A stretch of DNA of 24,107 nucleotides from a virus. The DNA lies in IMG/VR virus record IMGVR_UViG_3300020162_001043, positions 1 through 24,107 of that record, one strand, 5' to 3'. Position numbers and translations under genes: made by a program. The first letter of the stretch is position 1, and every line of letters starts with the position of its first letter. Under the pieces are notes generated by a model. That model saw only the letters and a list, made by a program, of their open reading frames with translations, was not told where the DNA came from and searched no databases. This document shows, one piece after another, positions 22,368 to 24,107 of the stretch.

Positions 22368-22382
22368 GCGACAAATTGTCGC
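22368..22382 (-). other. Hairpin in the gp19-gp20 gap
   Basis: A perfect six-base inverted repeat (GCGACA, three-base loop, TGTCGC) lies between the gp19 stop and the gp20 ribosome site. On the minus strand it is followed by TCTTCTTTC, a poor U-tract. It could be a weak terminator or processing site that lowers portal expression relative to the tube protein; the portal is needed in only 12 copies. Confidence 0.4.
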
Positions 22383-22391
22383 CCATCTTTA

Positions 22392-22943
22392 TTAAGCGCC
22401 GCCACCTAAGCCGGTGATTCCTCCGGATACTTCCCACCAATCATAATTGAAGGTCACTTGGAACTCTTCAATAGCATCTGTATCACCCCAGTTGAGATCG
22501 ATACTAGAAATTGATGTTGGGAAAATACCGTTGAACTTGTATGAGCGAATTGGAACACCTGTCTTTGAAAACTGTGTTACTTCTGCTGTTGACTTATATA
22601 GTAAGGGGGCAGCAGAGCCAAATCCACGCAAGTTAGTCTGATTAGAATTAATCTGACTCGACCATTCTTCCATTGCGTTACGAATCAAAAAGTCCTCGTC
22701 GTTGATGACAGTCACTGACCAGTCACCAAAAGTTCTATCGCCAGCTAGCTTGACCTTACGACCGAAGTATGGAACTTCAATTGTACCAAGCGTAGACTCA
22801 GGAATCTGAGAAGCGCGAACCATGAAAGGAACTTTAATGTCAGCAACGCTGTTAGCAGGATTAGTAAAAGTCACTTGAAAGAGAGAGCCACGGGCTCCCC
22901 CTAACGTTAGTTGACTTCTAATCTCATTTACATTAAATGCCAT
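22392..22943 (-). CDS. 19: Tail tube protein gp19
   Basis: 183 residues (T4 gp19 has 163). Forms the hexameric rings of the inner tail tube around which the sheath contracts. The body has the expected beta pattern (SLFQVTF, VPFMVRASQIPESTLGTIEV near 38-57, WSVTVINDEDF near 75-85, FQVTFNYDWWEV near the end). Position between gp18 and gp20 is diagnostic. AAGGAG precedes the ATG. A Gly-rich tail ends the protein. Confidence 0.95.
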   Translation of the reverse strand: MAFNVNEIRSQLTLGGARGSLFQVTFTNPANSVADIKVPFMVRASQIPESTLGTIEVPYFGRKVKLAGDRTFGDWSVTVINDEDFLIRNAMEEWSSQINSNQTNLRGFGSAAPLLYKSTAEVTQFSKTGVPIRSYKFNGIFPTSISSIDLNWGDTDAIEEFQVTFNYDWWEVSGGITGLGGGA

Positions 22944-22961
22944 ATTTGTTCTCCTTTATTT

Positions 22962-22969
22962 TATTTATT
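22962..22969 (-). promoter_or_regulatory. Possible late promoter box before gene 19
   Basis: AATAAATA on the minus strand, a seven-of-eight match to TATAAATA, lies in the short gp18-gp19 gap 19 bases upstream of the gp19 ATG. The gap is AT-rich, so a near match by chance is possible. Confidence 0.35.
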
Positions 22970-22970
22970 C

Positions 22971-24107
22971 TTAAAACTGGCCGACTACTTCGGAGAACTC
23001 AACGCCAGTTCTTACAGCAACAAAGTTCAATTGAATAAAGTTAATACTCTTTGCTGGTTTAATGTAAATGTCGCCAATAAATTCATTGCGGTCAATAACT
23101 TCTCCTGTGTTATTTGTAGTATCGCAAACAACTTTGAAGTCATAGATACCACGACGACCTTGGACATCACGTAGGAACGGTTCGACTAGATTGCGGAACT
23201 GAGCGCGTGTGAAGTCATCATTGAATTCAAACAATGTAAACTTAGTAGCTGTTGCAATTGCTTTCTCAAGAACAATAAACAGACGACGAACGTTGATACG
23301 ATCAAAAGCACTTGGTTTAGCAAGCAGAGTCTTATCACCGTACAGTACTGTTCCTTGACCTGGGAATGTAACAACAGGGTTAATACCAGCTTTATAAAGA
23401 ATGTCGCGATCCGCTTTGCCTGGATTGTAGGCTAGCTTGATGATATTCTTAATTTGACCACGGTTGAAACCAGCAGGAGACCACCATGCATCACGCAGAT
23501 CATCTGTACGAACACACAGACCAGCTGTATCTCCGTTCATTGGAATCCAACGATATACGTCGTTGTACTTGTCGTATTGATATTTGTAACCGGAATCTAA
23601 CACGGCATATGATGTGCTGCGTAGGCTGTTACGGAATGTAACAACGTTTGTTGCTTCGCTACCAGCTGCATTTACAACGTCAGCTTTTTCTGGTGATACA
23701 AACACAACACAATCTTTACGCTTCTCAGCAATATTATCGATCAGGTAGTTAGGTGTTTGTTCACCATTTGTACCCGCTGGCCCACGTGCTGTACCTGTTA
23801 GAATTAACGACACATCAACATCTTCTGCAGATGCAAACATATCATAGCCTGCTAACAACGAACCAATTGCAACGTTGTTTTCATCTAATCCATCTCTACC
23901 ACCAATAAATGATAATGACAGAGGAGTCGTTGTTGTTGGATTGATAATAGCTGTGGCAGCTCCAGAAGCAGCACCACTACGGTCTCTTACCCACCAAATG
24001 TAATTAGAGTTAGTATTAATTACAGTTTTGTAGTAATTAGTTGCACCATCTTCTGTCTTTGCATCTGTTGCACGAGATAAGTCGCTGAACACTTCAAGAA
24101 TTGTTCC
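22971..24107 (-). CDS. 18: Tail sheath protein gp18 (5' end outside window)
   Basis: The last 378 codons of the contractile sheath protein; the frame stays open to base 24107, so the start lies beyond the window. The C-terminal sheath domain is clear: DLRDAWWSPAGFNRG, YNPGKADRDILYKAGINPV, then RRLFIVLEKAI with NLVEPFLRDVQGR. The end has IYIKPAKSINFIQLNFVAVRTG. These segments carry the arms that link sheath subunits in T4. A GTG at 24092 is only an internal Val codon. Followed by gp19, the normal order. Confidence 0.95.
   Translation of the reverse strand, partial: GTILEVFSDLSRATDAKTEDGATNYYKTVINTNSNYIWWVRDRSGAASGAATAIINPTTTTPLSLSFIGGRDGLDENNVAIGSLLAGYDMFASAEDVDVSLILTGTARGPAGTNGEQTPNYLIDNIAEKRKDCVVFVSPEKADVVNAAGSEATNVVTFRNSLRSTSYAVLDSGYKYQYDKYNDVYRWIPMNGDTAGLCVRTDDLRDAWWSPAGFNRGQIKNIIKLAYNPGKADRDILYKAGINPVVTFPGQGTVLYGDKTLLAKPSAFDRINVRRLFIVLEKAIATATKFTLFEFNDDFTRAQFRNLVEPFLRDVQGRRGIYDFKVVCDTTNNTGEVIDRNEFIGDIYIKPAKSINFIQLNFVAVRTGVEFSEVVGQF

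Noticed and set aside
1-24107. tRNA genes, CRISPR arrays, insertion sequences, inteins, homing endonucleases or attachment sites
   Set aside because: None seen on reading both strands; coding is nearly continuous and no intein or endonuclease motif interrupts the core genes.

Overview
This 24.1 kb window is part of the genome of a T4-like myovirus (tailed, contractile-tail phage). The order gp18-gp19-gp20-gp67-gp68-gp21-gp22-gp23, then uvsY-uvsW-gp55-gp47-gp46 and finally gp45-gp44, is the arrangement I associate with marine T4-like phages (cyanophage or pelagic type) rather than with T4 itself. The AT-rich composition and the accessory genes (peptide deformylase, 7-deazaguanine genes, nucleotide-sugar dehydrogenase) fit that group. 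No photosynthesis gene is present, so the host (cyanobacterium or another marine bacterium) cannot be told from this window.

All recognised genes lie on the minus strand, so transcription runs from high to low coordinates. Genes are packed with gaps of 0 to about 80 bases and many 4- to 8-base stop/start overlaps. There is no gene-free stretch longer than about 90 bases. I saw no tRNA, CRISPR, insertion sequence or integrase.

Layout in the direction of transcription. (1) 24107-16608 is the virion module: tail sheath (partial), tail tube, portal, prohead core proteins, an unknown 91-residue protein, prohead protease, scaffold and major capsid protein. Exact T4-type late promoter boxes (TATAAATA) precede the scaffold and capsid genes. 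A strong UUCG-loop terminator follows the capsid gene. (2) 16546-15997 holds a second, tail-tube-like structural gene with its own probable late promoter. (3) 15995-10407 is the recombination and late-transcription module: UvsY, UvsW, a small unknown protein, the late sigma factor gp55 and the gp47/gp46 nuclease. (4) 10410-3003 is an accessory block: peptide deformylase, a short UDP-sugar dehydrogenase-like protein, QueE, QueD, a YhhQ-type queuosine-precursor transporter, a kinase-nucleotidyltransferase fusion, a small unknown, a sulfotransferase-like protein, FolE, a 2OG-oxygenase-like protein, a small possible T-fold protein and a DpdA-like transglycosylase. (5) 3006-1 returns to nucleotide metabolism and replication: dNMP kinase, a dUTPase/dCTP-deaminase-fold protein with an AT-hook-like tail, a glycosyltransferase-like protein, sliding clamp gp45 and clamp loader gp44 (partial).

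The most interesting system is the 7-deazaguanine set. FolE, QueD and QueE would convert GTP to 7-carboxy-7-deazaguanine (CDG). DpdA would insert a deazaguanine base into phage DNA in place of guanine, and the transporter would bring in related bases. QueC, the step from CDG to preQ0, is absent from the window. Either it lies elsewhere, the host supplies it, or the phage uses CDG or a derivative. QueE and QueD both have unusual metal-site motifs, and two uncharacterised proteins lie between folE and dpdA.
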